A stretch of 64,000 bases of DNA from JAAZPT01 sp964544955 (lineage in GTDB: Bacteria; Bacillota; Clostridia; Christensenellales; Aristaeellaceae). Under the pieces are notes generated by a model, which made no database searches, was not told the origin of the DNA, and was given only the letters and a program-made list of their open reading frames with translations. Location of the stretch: positions 124,001-188,000 of the forward strand of contig CAZJEB010000001.1 of NCBI GenBank assembly GCA_964544955.1. The letters are read 5' to 3'. A program made the translations under genes and the position numbers. Below, piece by piece: positions 26,685 through 35,362 of the stretch. The number at the start of each line of letters is the position of its first letter. The stretch's first letter is position 1.

Positions 26685-27413
26685 TTATTTTAAATTATCT
26701 AAATATATTTTACAAACTTTAGGAAAGTTAGTAATTATTCCGTCAACATTCCATTCGCACATTTTTTCTAAAATATTCATGTCATTTACTGTCCATACGT
26801 TTATTGGTATGTTGTAGTTTCTACAACTAATCACATCATCATAATTCAGGTTTTTCCAACCTGGATGATAATATTCAAAACCAAATTTTCTACAATAATA
26901 TCCAGCGTTTCCCAATCCTTCATTTTCAACTAAAGCGCCACATGGAATACTTGGTGCTATTTTTTTTAATAAAGTAATTGAAGAGTGATTAAAAGAAGAA
27001 AATATAATTTTATTTTCAAGATTAAATTTTTTTACTAGATTTAATGATTTTTCCTCAAGTTCTTCATAATAAAATATACTGGATTTTATTTCTATATTTG
27101 TAATAAGATTAGTATCTTTAACCCAAGATAAATATTCATTTAATGTTGGAATTTCTACAAATTCAACATTACTAGCAAATAGTTTATTAGCATTTAGTTT
27201 TTTTATCTCAGAAAGAGTCATATCTTTAACAAAACCAATGCCGTTGGTTGTTCTTTCTAATGTTTCGTCGTGAATAATAACTACTTCACCATCTTTGGTT
27301 AATTGGACATCTAGCTCAATTCCATCACAACCACATTCATAAGCTTTTTTAAAAGCAAGCATAGTATTTTCTGGATAGCGACCACTGTAACCTCTATGCG
27401 CAAATACTTTCAT
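26685..27413 (-). CDS. Glycerophosphodiester phosphodiesterase
   Basis: Hydrolyses glycerophosphodiesters to glycerol 3-phosphate and an alcohol. The 242-residue product has the GDPD TIM barrel motifs HRGYSGRYPENT (catalytic His), GIELDVQLTKDGEVVIIHDE (metal ligands Glu, Asp and second His) and the C-terminal NVWTVND. No signal peptide, so cytoplasmic. A frame extends seven codons into the oppF end, but ATG at 27413 has AGGAGG directly ahead and aligns with the family start. Last gene of the opp operon, 8 bases after oppF. Confidence 0.92.
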   Translation of the reverse strand: MKVFAHRGYSGRYPENTMLAFKKAYECGCDGIELDVQLTKDGEVVIIHDETLERTTNGIGFVKDMTLSEIKKLNANKLFASNVEFVEIPTLNEYLSWVKDTNLITNIEIKSSIFYYEELEEKSLNLVKKFNLENKIIFSSFNHSSITLLKKIAPSIPCGALVENEGLGNAGYYCRKFGFEYYHPGWKNLNYDDVISCRNYNIPINVWTVNDMNILEKMCEWNVDGIITNFPKVCKIYLDNLK

Positions 27414-27421
27414 TTTTCCTC

Positions 27422-28381
27422 CTAATTCATACACTTATAACAAGCAACATAATGATCAGGCTCTACTTCAACAAGCTTTGGATTCGGACCACTACATTTA
27501 TCAAAAACAAAATCACACCTGTTTTTAAATCTACATTCATCAGGTAAATTAATAGGGGAGGTTATTTCGCCTTTTATTAGAAGTCTTTCTGGTTTCTTGT
27601 CTCCTACAATTGGCAAAGGTATTGCTGACAATAGTGCTTTTGTATATGGATGTAATGGGTTTTTAAATAATATATCAGAAGGGGCTTTCTCAACCATTTT
27701 TCCTAAATACATTACAGCAATATCGTCAGAAAAATACTTAACAACTGATAAATCGTGTGTAATAAAAATATATGTTAAACCCATTTTTTCCTGTAATTCT
27801 TTTAACAAATTTAGTATTTGTGCCTGTATTGAAACATCAAGTGCTGAAACAGGTTCATCACAAACAATTAATTTGGGTCTAGCGGCTAAAGCTCGGGCAA
27901 TTCCAATACGTTGCCTTCTACCGCCATCAAGCTCATGAGGATAAACATTAATGTAGCGCTCGGCAAGCCCAACAGTTTCCATTAATTCTAATGTCCTATC
28001 TAAAATTTCACTTTTAGATTTAAGAAGCTTGTGTTCTATTATAGGCTCGCTTATCAATCTACTTACTGTTTGCCTTGGATCTAAAGAGGAAAAAGGATCT
28101 TGAAACACCATTTGCATTTTTTGGCGCAATGGTCTCATTTGTCGTCTTGAATAATTTGTAATATCTACATCATCAAAAATTATTTGTCCATCAGTTGGTT
28201 CAAGCAATTTTAGTATAACCCTACCAGTTGTTGATTTCCCACAACCTGATTCGCCAACAATACCAAGGGTTCTACCTTCTTTTATTTTAAAATCTATACC
28301 ATCAACTGCATGTAAAACGCCACCAGAGGTATTAAAATGTTTGGTTAAATTCTTAACTTCTAAAATTGTTTTATTTGACAT
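27422..28381 (-). CDS. oppF: Oligopeptide ABC transporter ATP-binding protein OppF-type
   Basis: One of two ATPases powering the peptide importer. Walker A GESGCGKST (43-51), Q-loop FQDPFSSLDP, Walker B LIVCDEPVSALD, H-loop ITHDLSV, and the oligopeptide-specific C-terminal Cys-containing extension (CRFKNRCDFVFDKC, about 283-296) that binds an iron-sulfur cluster in some homologues. The signature motif reads LDGGR (151-155) in place of LSGGQ, a variant seen in some OppF proteins. It overlaps oppD by 11 bases. Confidence 0.93.
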   Translation of the reverse strand: MSNKTILEVKNLTKHFNTSGGVLHAVDGIDFKIKEGRTLGIVGESGCGKSTTGRVILKLLEPTDGQIIFDDVDITNYSRRQMRPLRQKMQMVFQDPFSSLDPRQTVSRLISEPIIEHKLLKSKSEILDRTLELMETVGLAERYINVYPHELDGGRRQRIGIARALAARPKLIVCDEPVSALDVSIQAQILNLLKELQEKMGLTYIFITHDLSVVKYFSDDIAVMYLGKMVEKAPSDILFKNPLHPYTKALLSAIPLPIVGDKKPERLLIKGEITSPINLPDECRFKNRCDFVFDKCSGPNPKLVEVEPDHYVACYKCMN

Positions 28382-29381
28382 TTTCGTTCCTCCTTAGTTT
28401 AAAGTTAGGCCTATTATATGCCCAACATGCAACATAGTGTGAACCATTTTCAGTTATAGACTTTAAAGGTGGGATAGATTTATTGCATTCTTCATCTGCA
28501 TATGGACACCTTGGTGCAAAGGCACATCCTTTAGGAAGGTTTGTTGGGTCAGGCATAAGTCCTTTTATAGAATATAACTTCTCGCCTCTTTCCTTAAGGT
28601 TAGGTAATGATTCAAATAGTCCTTCTGTATATGGATGTTTCATAAAATTAAAAACATCATTAATGCTTCCTTTTTCAACGATACGTCCAGCATATACAAC
28701 AGCAACATCTTCGCAAACCTCCGCAACAACACCTAAATCATGAGTAATAAGCAACATAGACATGTCTTTATCACTAATTAATTTTTTCATTAGGTCAAGA
28801 ACTTGCGCTTGTATTGTTACATCTAGGGCGGTAGTTGGTTCATCTGCAATTAAAAGTTTAGGGCTACATGCAAGTGCAATGGCAATTACAACTCTCTGCT
28901 TCATGCCACCAGAAAATTGGTGTGGATAATCATTTGCTCGATTTTCACTTATACCAACAAGTTTTAACATTTCTTTTGCTTTTATAAAAGCGTTATGTTT
29001 GTTTTCGTTTTGATGTAACATTATACTTTCAGCAATTTGATCACCTACGGGCATAACAGGGTTTAATGCTGTCATTGGATCTTGGAATATCATGGCAACA
29101 TCATCGCCACGCATTTTTTCTAATTGTTCTTCAGACTTTGATAATACATCTTCTCCATCAAGAAGAATTTTACCTGATTTAATTATTCCAGGAGGGTTAG
29201 GAACCAAATTTAATACAGATAAAGCTGTTGTTGTTTTACCTGCGCCAGTTTCCCCAACAAGGCCTAATGTGCGTTTTTTCCCTATTTCTAAATCAATACC
29301 ATTTACTGCATGAACAATAGAATCTTCTGTTTCATATGTAACTACAAGGTTCTCTATTTTTAAAACTAAATTATTTGACAT
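28371..29381 (-). CDS. oppD: Oligopeptide ABC transporter ATP-binding protein OppD-type
   Basis: Second ATPase of the importer, 336 residues. Walker A GETGAGKTT, Q-loop FQDPMTALNPVM, signature FSGGMKQRV, Walker B LLIADEPTTALD, H-loop ITHDLGV, and the family C-terminal segment GCAFAPRCPYADEEC with conserved Cys. Start ATG with AGGAGGGG upstream, 13 bases after oppC. Four-Cys C-terminal segments in both ATPases suggest iron-sulfur or zinc binding, which is family knowledge, not tested here. Confidence 0.94.
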   Translation of the reverse strand: MSNNLVLKIENLVVTYETEDSIVHAVNGIDLEIGKKRTLGLVGETGAGKTTTALSVLNLVPNPPGIIKSGKILLDGEDVLSKSEEQLEKMRGDDVAMIFQDPMTALNPVMPVGDQIAESIMLHQNENKHNAFIKAKEMLKLVGISENRANDYPHQFSGGMKQRVVIAIALACSPKLLIADEPTTALDVTIQAQVLDLMKKLISDKDMSMLLITHDLGVVAEVCEDVAVVYAGRIVEKGSINDVFNFMKHPYTEGLFESLPNLKERGEKLYSIKGLMPDPTNLPKGCAFAPRCPYADEECNKSIPPLKSITENGSHYVACWAYNRPNFKLRRNENVK

Positions 29382-29394
29382 TATTTAACCCCTC

Positions 29395-30273
29395 CTACTT
29401 CTTTAATTTTGGGTCTGTTGCATCTCTAAGTCCATCGCCTAAAAGATTAAGTGCTAAAACAGTGGACATTATAGCAAGACCTGGTGTTATACTCATATAG
29501 CTGTGACTTCTTATATATTTTCTTCCAGCTGATAGCATTGCACCCCATTCAGGAGCGGGGGATGGCACACCTATTCCTAAAAAGCTTAAAGAAGAAGCTG
29601 ATATAATAGTTGTACCTATTAACAATGTAATTTGAACAATAATAGGGGATAAGCAGTTGGGAAGTACATGTTTAATAATAATTTTCCATGTTGGTAGGCC
29701 CATTGCATACGAACTTTCAATATACTCTTGATCTCGTATAGTCATAACTGCGGCACGAACAATCCTAGAAAAACTACTTGCACATGAAAACGATAATGCT
29801 ATTAATAAATTAAAAGTACTGCTGCCTAATAAAGATACTATAACTACAGCAGTCATAATATTAGGTATAGAATAAAAAATATCAACACCACGCATTATAA
29901 TCGAATCTACTGTTCCACCTTTAAATCCAGCTAAAGAACCCAGTATTGTTCCTACTATTAAGCCTATAAATACCGATCCAACACCAATAATTAATGAATA
30001 TCTTGCTCCGTATATTACACGAGCAAATAAATCTCTACCATACTCATCAGTACCAAACCAATGTTGACTGCTAGGGCTTAAAAGTTTTTCTTTTATGTTT
30101 TGTCCAATTACATCTTTTTCATAATCAAAAATATAAGGGCTTATAATTGCTGCTATTATTAGAACAAGAAGAAAGATCATACCTATTACAGCACCTTTAT
30201 TTTTAATTAATCTATGCCAAATTTCAGCAAACATGCCTTTGCTTTTAATTTTAATGTTTTCTTTGTTTTTCAT
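29395..30273 (-). CDS. oppC: Oligopeptide ABC transporter permease OppC-type
   Basis: Inner-membrane permease with an N-terminal helix and a BPD_transp_1 core of five to six helices; the loop GLPTWKIIIKHVLPNCLSPI is the EAA coupling motif that docks on the ATPase, and the N-terminal FGTDEYGRDLFARVIYGAR is diagnostic of the DppC/OppC type. The long frame begins 18 codons earlier inside oppB, but the ATG at 30273 has AAAGGGTG upstream and gives 292 residues. Gap of 4 bases to oppB. Confidence 0.93.
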   Translation of the reverse strand: MKNKENIKIKSKGMFAEIWHRLIKNKGAVIGMIFLLVLIIAAIISPYIFDYEKDVIGQNIKEKLLSPSSQHWFGTDEYGRDLFARVIYGARYSLIIGVGSVFIGLIVGTILGSLAGFKGGTVDSIIMRGVDIFYSIPNIMTAVVIVSLLGSSTFNLLIALSFSCASSFSRIVRAAVMTIRDQEYIESSYAMGLPTWKIIIKHVLPNCLSPIIVQITLLIGTTIISASSLSFLGIGVPSPAPEWGAMLSAGRKYIRSHSYMSITPGLAIMSTVLALNLLGDGLRDATDPKLKK

Positions 30274-30277
30274 ATAA

Positions 30278-31213
30278 TCACCCTTTCTTGCTATATTGAG
30301 CCTTAATTCTAGGGTCAAAGAAAGCATATATTAAATCAACAACTAAATTTATTATAGTCATCAATATTGAACTCATTATAATTGCACCTGTAACCATAGG
30401 GGTATCGCGTTTTCCTATTGATTCAAATACTAAACGCCCAATACCTGGCCAAGAAAAAACAGTTTCAGCTAATACTGATCCGGTAATTACTAGTGACATT
30501 TGTAAGCCTATAGCTGTAATTATAGGAATCAAAGCATTTTTTAAACCATGTGTAAAAATTACTCTTCTTTTTGAGCAGCCTTTTGCACGGGCAGTAGTCA
30601 TATAATCTTGCCTTAATACATCTAACATTGAAGAACGTGTGGTTCTAGTAATAAGTGCTGCAAGGCCAAATCCAACAGTAACTGAAGGAAGAATTATGCT
30701 TTCAAAACCTGTTTTACCACCAGAAGGCAGCAGCTTTAAGTTTAAGGAAAAGATTATTATAAGCATTAACCCAAGCCAAAAGTTAGGCATACTTGTACCA
30801 AAAAGTGCAAATATCATTCCAGAAGTGTCTTTCCAGGTGTTTTGATTAATTGCTGTATAAATTCCTAAAGGTATTGATATAACTATAGCTATAAGAACTG
30901 CCATACCACCCAAGGCTAAAGTATTAGGTAGCTTTTCAATAAAGGTTTTAAATACATCCTTTTTTGTTATATAAGATTCTCCCATATCTCCTTTAATCAT
31001 TCCAGCCATATAATTTGTGTAGCGAACTAAAAAAGGATCATTCAAACCCAGTTCTTCTCTTATTTCTGCAACCTGCTCAGGTGTTGCCTTATCTCCAGCA
31101 ATCATTAAGGCTGGGTCACCACCTGTAAGGCTCATTGCCCAATATATTAGGAAAGATGTTACTAATATTACAGGAACAAGCATGGCAACTCGTTTTAATA
31201 TATATCTTATCAT
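30278..31213 (-). CDS. oppB: Oligopeptide ABC transporter permease OppB-type
   Basis: 311 residues, six predicted helices, N-terminal RYILKRVAMLVPVILVTSFL typical of DppB/OppB, extracytoplasmic loop with GDPALMIAGDKATPEQVAEI, and the EAA loop RAKGCSKRRVIFTHGLKNAL. First of the downstream part of the opp operon, separated from oppA by 125 bases holding a hairpin, so oppA mRNA may be more abundant than oppB-F mRNA. Start ATG with AAGGAGA. Confidence 0.94.
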   Translation of the reverse strand: MIRYILKRVAMLVPVILVTSFLIYWAMSLTGGDPALMIAGDKATPEQVAEIREELGLNDPFLVRYTNYMAGMIKGDMGESYITKKDVFKTFIEKLPNTLALGGMAVLIAIVISIPLGIYTAINQNTWKDTSGMIFALFGTSMPNFWLGLMLIIIFSLNLKLLPSGGKTGFESIILPSVTVGFGLAALITRTTRSSMLDVLRQDYMTTARAKGCSKRRVIFTHGLKNALIPIITAIGLQMSLVITGSVLAETVFSWPGIGRLVFESIGKRDTPMVTGAIIMSSILMTIINLVVDLIYAFFDPRIKAQYSKKG

Positions 31214-31281
31214 TTTATCTCCTTAATATTTCTATTAATAATAACTAATTGCGTTTGCTTATAAACAATAAATAAAATCAA

Positions 31282-31313
31282 GAATGCGAGCCTAACACTA
31301 TAGACTCGCATTC
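31282..31313 (-). terminator. Hairpin between oppA and oppB (partial terminator or mRNA-stability element)
   Basis: GAATGCGAG (31282-31290) pairs with CTCGCATTC (31305-31313). On the minus strand only a poor T-run follows, which fits read-through into oppB and differential expression. Confidence 0.6.
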
Positions 31314-31338
31314 ATTAAACACATTCTATATAGTTTAA

Positions 31339-32880
31339 TTATTCAGCGATATAAGCGTGTCTCCAGTCATGGTTGCCACCGCCATAGAAGTAATCGCCCT
31401 TTAAGTTTTTGTTATATGCAATTATTAAGTTTGCTATATAAAGAGGAACTTGAGGAGCAGCTTCAACTAAATATTCTTGTAGTTCAACGCCATATGCCAT
31501 TCTCTTTTCTTGATCTTTTTCTGTTGCAACTAAATCTATTAGTTCATCAGCTTTTTTATCAGCGTAATGGTGATAGTTTGAACCAGAACCACTGTAGAAT
31601 AAGTCTCTATATACAAAGTCAACCTTTGAGTCTTCGTTCCATCTCCATAAGAACAATTCGTGGTTGCCTTCAACGCAATTTGTTTTGTGTGTGGCTGTTT
31701 CAAGAGGTTGTAATGTAACTTCAATACCGATATCAGCTAAATTTGCTTGTATAACTGTAGCAATTTGTTCATATGGAGCGCCAGAAGCATAATTTAATGT
31801 TGTTTTTAGGCCGCCTTCAAATCCAGCTTCTTTCAAAAGTTCTTTTGCTCTATCAACGTTATAGTCAAAACCTTCCATATCGTCATAGAATCCCCAAAGA
31901 CCACGGTTAAGTATTGTTTTTTGAAGTGTGCCTTTACCATCTAAAGCAACATCTAAAACAGACTGTTTATCAATAGCACAAGCAACAGCTTGCCTTAATT
32001 TTTGGTTGTTCCAAGGTTCTTTTTGTGTGTTAAAACCAAAGTAGAATAAACGGGTGCCAGCTTTTTCAAAAACTGTAATATTTTCATCTTCCATTAAATA
32101 TTGTAGCTCATTTATTGGTGGGTTAATACAAACATCAACTTCACCGTTTTGTAAAGCTATAACACGAGATGATCCTTCTGGCATGGGCTTAAATTCAATA
32201 ATATCAGATATACCTGCGGAGTAGTTATCTTCTGCAGGTAGTGAATTTCCCCAATAATCCGCTACTTTAACTACACGGTAAAATTCGCCTTCAACCCATT
32301 CATCAAATTTATATGGGCCTGTACCTATATAGTAAGGATTTTCAACTCCATCATCATAAGCTTTTTTGCTTTGTATACCAAGGGGAAGAGATGCTAAAGA
32401 TTGAACGAACTCATTATTGTATTCTTCAATTGTAATTTCGATAGTATGAGGGTCAATTACTTTACATTCAACAAATCCTTTTAAAACAGAAGCAACTTTA
32501 TTATTTAATGCTGAATCTAATGTGAATTTAACATCATCTGCTGTCATAGGTGTTTTGTTACCATCGTTGAAATATACATCATCACGTAATTCAAATTTAA
32601 TATGTGTATCATCAACAAATTCCCATGATTTAGCTAAGCCAGGGAAGAATTTTTCGTCGCCATGGCTTCCATTGTTAAAGAATACTAATGTTTGATGGGT
32701 TAGCTTCAAAACAATGTTGTTTACCTGATCTTGTTGTGTTTGAAGATCTAATGAGTTAATGTCAGCGTCTGTACCAATAATAAGGGTTTCCTTATGTGGT
32801 ACGGTTTCAGCACTTACAAATCCCGCAGTAAGTGATGTTAGTAGCAAAACAATTGCCAATAACATAGATAGTTTTTTCAT
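31339..32880 (-). CDS. oppA: ABC transporter solute-binding protein, peptide-type (OppA/DppA)
   Basis: Extracytoplasmic receptor of SBP family 5 that delivers peptides to the OppBC channel. 513 residues with a Sec signal (MKKLSMLLAIVLLLTSLTAG), then TLIIGTDADINSLDLQTQQD, NLADIGIEVTLQPLE and other family blocks. The start at 32880 has CAGGAGG ahead; a longer frame begins seven codons earlier. The signal peptide ends in FVSA|ET with no lipobox Cys, unlike most Gram-positive SBPs. Substrate could be peptides, nickel or other solutes; the operon of five genes supports peptides. Confidence 0.9.
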   Translation of the reverse strand: MKKLSMLLAIVLLLTSLTAGFVSAETVPHKETLIIGTDADINSLDLQTQQDQVNNIVLKLTHQTLVFFNNGSHGDEKFFPGLAKSWEFVDDTHIKFELRDDVYFNDGNKTPMTADDVKFTLDSALNNKVASVLKGFVECKVIDPHTIEITIEEYNNEFVQSLASLPLGIQSKKAYDDGVENPYYIGTGPYKFDEWVEGEFYRVVKVADYWGNSLPAEDNYSAGISDIIEFKPMPEGSSRVIALQNGEVDVCINPPINELQYLMEDENITVFEKAGTRLFYFGFNTQKEPWNNQKLRQAVACAIDKQSVLDVALDGKGTLQKTILNRGLWGFYDDMEGFDYNVDRAKELLKEAGFEGGLKTTLNYASGAPYEQIATVIQANLADIGIEVTLQPLETATHKTNCVEGNHELFLWRWNEDSKVDFVYRDLFYSGSGSNYHHYADKKADELIDLVATEKDQEKRMAYGVELQEYLVEAAPQVPLYIANLIIAYNKNLKGDYFYGGGNHDWRHAYIAE

Positions 32881-32899
32881 ATATTCCTCCTGATTTTTC

Positions 32900-32955
32900 A
32901 TTGAATAGTAAAATGCGCAAAAAAATAGACTTGTGTAATTTTGCGACTATTCAAT
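32900..32955 (-). promoter_or_regulatory. Inverted repeat in the oppA leader
   Basis: ATTGAATAGT (32900-32909) is exactly complementary to ACTATTCAAT (32946-32955), and an inner pair CGCAAAA/TTTTGCG strengthens it. It lies between the predicted oppA promoter and its ribosome site (AGGAGG), so it can fold in the 5' UTR or act as an operator. Confidence 0.5.
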
Positions 32956-32970
32956 AATTTTGTTACATTT

Positions 32971-32998
32971 ATATTATCATATATTTTTAAATATACAA
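32971..32998 (-). promoter_or_regulatory. Weak predicted promoter of oppA
   Basis: Minus strand TTGTAT, 16 bases, TAATAT. The remaining gap to rex (about 33000-33290) is A/T-rich with no gene or other clear element visible. Confidence 0.35.
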
Positions 32999-33291
32999 GT
33001 GGAAATTTTTCAATTTATAAATAAAAATTTAAGAAAAATAATTATATGTATAAGAATTATAGAAAATAACTTATTTTAGTTTATATATAATCATGTATTT
33101 ACTAATAATTAATGAAATTAATTTTTTAATATAAAATATTATTGATATTATTCTTGCAATAGCTAGTATAATTTGATAAAATTATATTATTGTTAAAGTA
33201 TAGTTAATTGGTTTATATATTAAACAAATAATTGTATTAATGTTATTTTCTGTAGTATTATTATATTATACTTTTGCTTTTTACAAATCAT

Positions 33292-33300
33292 TGCTATAAT
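33292..33300 (+). promoter_or_regulatory. Extended -10 promoter of rex
   Basis: TGCTATAAT, extended -10, 28 bases before the rex start; no good -35 hexamer. Confidence 0.45.
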
Positions 33301-33327
33301 TCAAAATTTATAGAAGGAGCTTATAAA

Positions 33328-33951
33328 ATGAATATTTCTGATGCTGTTATAAAACGCCTTCCATCTTATTATAGGCATTTGAAAAAAATGCTTAGCGACG
33401 GTATTACTCATATTTCATCTTATGATTTAGGTAAACGAATGGGGTTAACCCCATCACAAATCAGGCAAGATATTAATATTTTTGGCGGGGCTGGTAGGCA
33501 AGGGTATGGATATCCTGTTCAAGATTTATTTGATCATATTGCTAAAATTATTGGTATTACTAAAACACAAAACATGATAATAATTGGTGCGGGAAATATA
33601 GGTGGTGCAATTGTAGGATATTCTGCTTTTATTGAATCTGGGTTCAATACATTGGCTTTGTTTGATGTTGCGGAAGAAAAAATTGGTAAAAAAATAAAAG
33701 GTATAATTGTTGAACCAATAAGCAAGATGAGCGATTTTTTAAGTAAAAACGATGTACAAATTGCAGTTATCGCATGCCCAGAAAATTACGCACAATCTGT
33801 AGCAGATAAATTAGTTAATAATAACATAAAAGCTATATGGAATTTTGCGCCTATTGATTTGGTTTTACCAGATTCTGTTGTTTGTGTAAATGTTCATTTA
33901 AGCGAAAGTTTACAACAGCTTTCATTTAGATTAAATAATTTAATAGATTAA
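33328..33951 (+). CDS. rex: Redox-sensing transcriptional repressor Rex
   Basis: Dimeric repressor that senses the NADH/NAD+ ratio and controls fermentation genes in Gram-positive bacteria. 207 residues: N-terminal winged helix (RLPSYYRHLKKMLSDGITHI, SSYDLGKRMGLTPSQIRQDI), then a Rossmann domain with IIGAGNIGGAIVGYSAF and a swapped C-terminal helix. A longer frame begins 18 codons earlier, but the ATG at 33328 has AGAAGGAGC upstream and matches the family start. Followed by a terminator; the next operon encodes a ferredoxin-linked oxidoreductase, a plausible Rex target, though I found no clear Rex operator in its short promoter. Confidence 0.93.
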   Translation: MNISDAVIKRLPSYYRHLKKMLSDGITHISSYDLGKRMGLTPSQIRQDINIFGGAGRQGYGYPVQDLFDHIAKIIGITKTQNMIIIGAGNIGGAIVGYSAFIESGFNTLALFDVAEEKIGKKIKGIIVEPISKMSDFLSKNDVQIAVIACPENYAQSVADKLVNNNIKAIWNFAPIDLVLPDSVVCVNVHLSESLQQLSFRLNNLID

Positions 33952-33958
33952 TAAAATT

Positions 33959-33992
33959 TAAGCTTGCAAATACTGCAAGCTTAGTTTTTATA
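33959..33992 (+). terminator. Terminator after rex
   Basis: TAAGCTTGCA (33959-33968) pairs with TGCAAGCTTA (33974-33983), followed by GTTTTTA. Confidence 0.75.
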
Positions 33993-34003
33993 GTGTTTTT
34001 TGT

Positions 34004-34032
34004 TTGACTATACTATTTTAAAGTTATATAAT
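34004..34032 (+). promoter_or_regulatory. Promoter of the 2-oxoacid oxidoreductase operon
   Basis: TTGACT (34004-34009), a 17-base spacer and perfect TATAAT (34027-34032). Confidence 0.75.
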
Positions 34033-34069
34033 TTTTTAATATTAATATAATTAAGGAGAGATGATTCAT

Positions 34070-34276
34070 TTGGCTAAAACTACTGTTAATCAAGATTTAT
34101 GTAAAGGTTGTAGCCTTTGTGTTTCAGTTTGCCCTAAAGGCATAATGAAAATTGACGATACAACAATAAACAATAAAGGTTATCACCCTTCAAATTGTAT
34201 AAATCAATCCGAATGCATTGGGTGCACTTTTTGTGCTTTGATATGCCCAGATGTAGCAATTACTGTAGAAAGGTAG
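34070..34276 (+). CDS. vorD: 2-oxoacid:ferredoxin oxidoreductase, delta (ferredoxin) subunit
   Basis: Small 2x[4Fe-4S] ferredoxin subunit that carries electrons from the catalytic subunits. Two CxxCxxCxxxC clusters are present: CKGCSLCVSVCPKG and CIGCTFCALICPDV. The frame can start at ATG 34061, but that is two bases after AGGAG, while TTG at 34070 gives the family-like start MAKTTVNQDLCKGC and better spacing, so I prefer it; 68 residues. First gene of a four-gene operon, 8 bases ahead of the alpha subunit. Confidence 0.88.
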   Translation: MAKTTVNQDLCKGCSLCVSVCPKGIMKIDDTTINNKGYHPSNCINQSECIGCTFCALICPDVAITVER

Positions 34277-34284
34277 GTACTAAT

Positions 34285-35361
34285 ATGCGTTATTTAATGA
34301 AAGGTAATGAAGCAATTGCAGAGGCTGCTATACAAGCAGGCTGTAAATTCTTTTTTGGATATCCAATTACGCCCCAAAACCAAATACCTGAGTATATGGC
34401 AAAACGTATGCCAAAGGTTGATGGAACATTTGTTCAAGCTGAAAGCGAAGTTGCTGCAATAAATATGGTTTATGGTGCCGCTGGTTCAGGGGCAAGGGTT
34501 ATGACTAGCTCATCAAGCCCAGGCATAAGCCTAAAACAAGAAGGTATTAGTTATATAGCAGGGGCAGAACTACCTTGCGTTATTATAAATATGGTAAGAG
34601 GTGGCCCTGGTTTAGGTGGAATACAACCGGCTCAAAGCGACTATTACCAAGCTACAAGAGGTGGTGGACACGGTGATTATCGTTTATGTGTTTTAGCACC
34701 ATCTAGTGTTCAAGAAGCAGTAGAATTAACTCAATTAGCTTTTGACATTGCAGATAAATATAGAAACCCTGTTATGGTGTTAGGTGATGGATTAATTGGT
34801 CAGATGATGGAACCTGTAGAAATGCCAAATTATAAGCCTGCAGAAAACTTGCCAGATAAAAAATGGGCAACAACTGGTCATAAAGCCACCGAAGATCATC
34901 CAAGGTCTATAGTTAACAGCTTATATATTAATGCAAATGAACTTGAAGTTGTAAATAAAAGGTTAGAAGAACGTTATGAAGCAATGAGCAACAATGAAGT
35001 TAGGTCTCAATGCGAATTAACCGATGATGCTCAAATTACACTAGTAGCCTATGGAACAACTGCTAGAATTTGCAGAAGTGCAATGAGGCTTGCTAGGGCT
35101 GAAGGTATTAAAGTAGGAATGATAAGGCCAATAACATTATGGCCATTCCCAACTAAAGTTATTGAAAAACAAGCTGAAGTTTCAGATGCATTTTTAACAG
35201 TTGAAATGAGCATGGGGCAAATGGTTGATGATGTTAAATTGGCTGTTAATGGCGTAAAACCTGTTTACTTCTACGGAAGAACAGGTGGAGTTGTTCCTGA
35301 AGTTAAAGATGTATTAAATAAAATTAGGGAAATTAACAATTCTTTAAAGGAGGGTAAATAA
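34285..35361 (+). CDS. vorB: 2-oxoacid:ferredoxin oxidoreductase, alpha subunit
   Basis: Subunit of a ferredoxin-linked enzyme converting 2-oxoacid and CoA to acyl-CoA and CO2. 358 residues: MRYLMKGNEAIAEAAI start, then GYPITPQNQIPEYMAKRMP (TPP-interacting pyrimidine-binding domain), MTSSSSPGISLKQEGISYIA, MVRGGPGLGGIQPAQSDYYQ, and C-terminal domain with ITLVAYGTTARICRSAMRLA. A longer frame begins inside the previous gene and is rejected; ATG 34285 has AGGTAGG upstream. The substrate (2-oxoisovalerate, 2-oxoglutarate or indolepyruvate-like) cannot be fixed by eye; subunit order D-B-A-C resembles VOR/KOR. Confidence 0.9.
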   Translation: MRYLMKGNEAIAEAAIQAGCKFFFGYPITPQNQIPEYMAKRMPKVDGTFVQAESEVAAINMVYGAAGSGARVMTSSSSPGISLKQEGISYIAGAELPCVIINMVRGGPGLGGIQPAQSDYYQATRGGGHGDYRLCVLAPSSVQEAVELTQLAFDIADKYRNPVMVLGDGLIGQMMEPVEMPNYKPAENLPDKKWATTGHKATEDHPRSIVNSLYINANELEVVNKRLEERYEAMSNNEVRSQCELTDDAQITLVAYGTTARICRSAMRLARAEGIKVGMIRPITLWPFPTKVIEKQAEVSDAFLTVEMSMGQMVDDVKLAVNGVKPVYFYGRTGGVVPEVKDVLNKIREINNSLKEGK

Positions 35362-35362
35362 T

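Noticed and set aside
28921..28929. Single TGTGGATAA DnaA box inside oppD
   Set aside because: Isolated, inside coding sequence, easily explained by codon choice, unlike the cluster at 18.06-18.29 kb.
33190..33207. Possible Rex operator (TTGTTAA...) upstream of rex
   Set aside because: Only one half-site fits; the other half does not match the inverted TTAACAA consensus.
34061..34069. ATG 34061 as start of the ferredoxin subunit
   Set aside because: It is only two bases from the ribosome-binding GGAG; TTG 34070 gives the family-like N-terminus.
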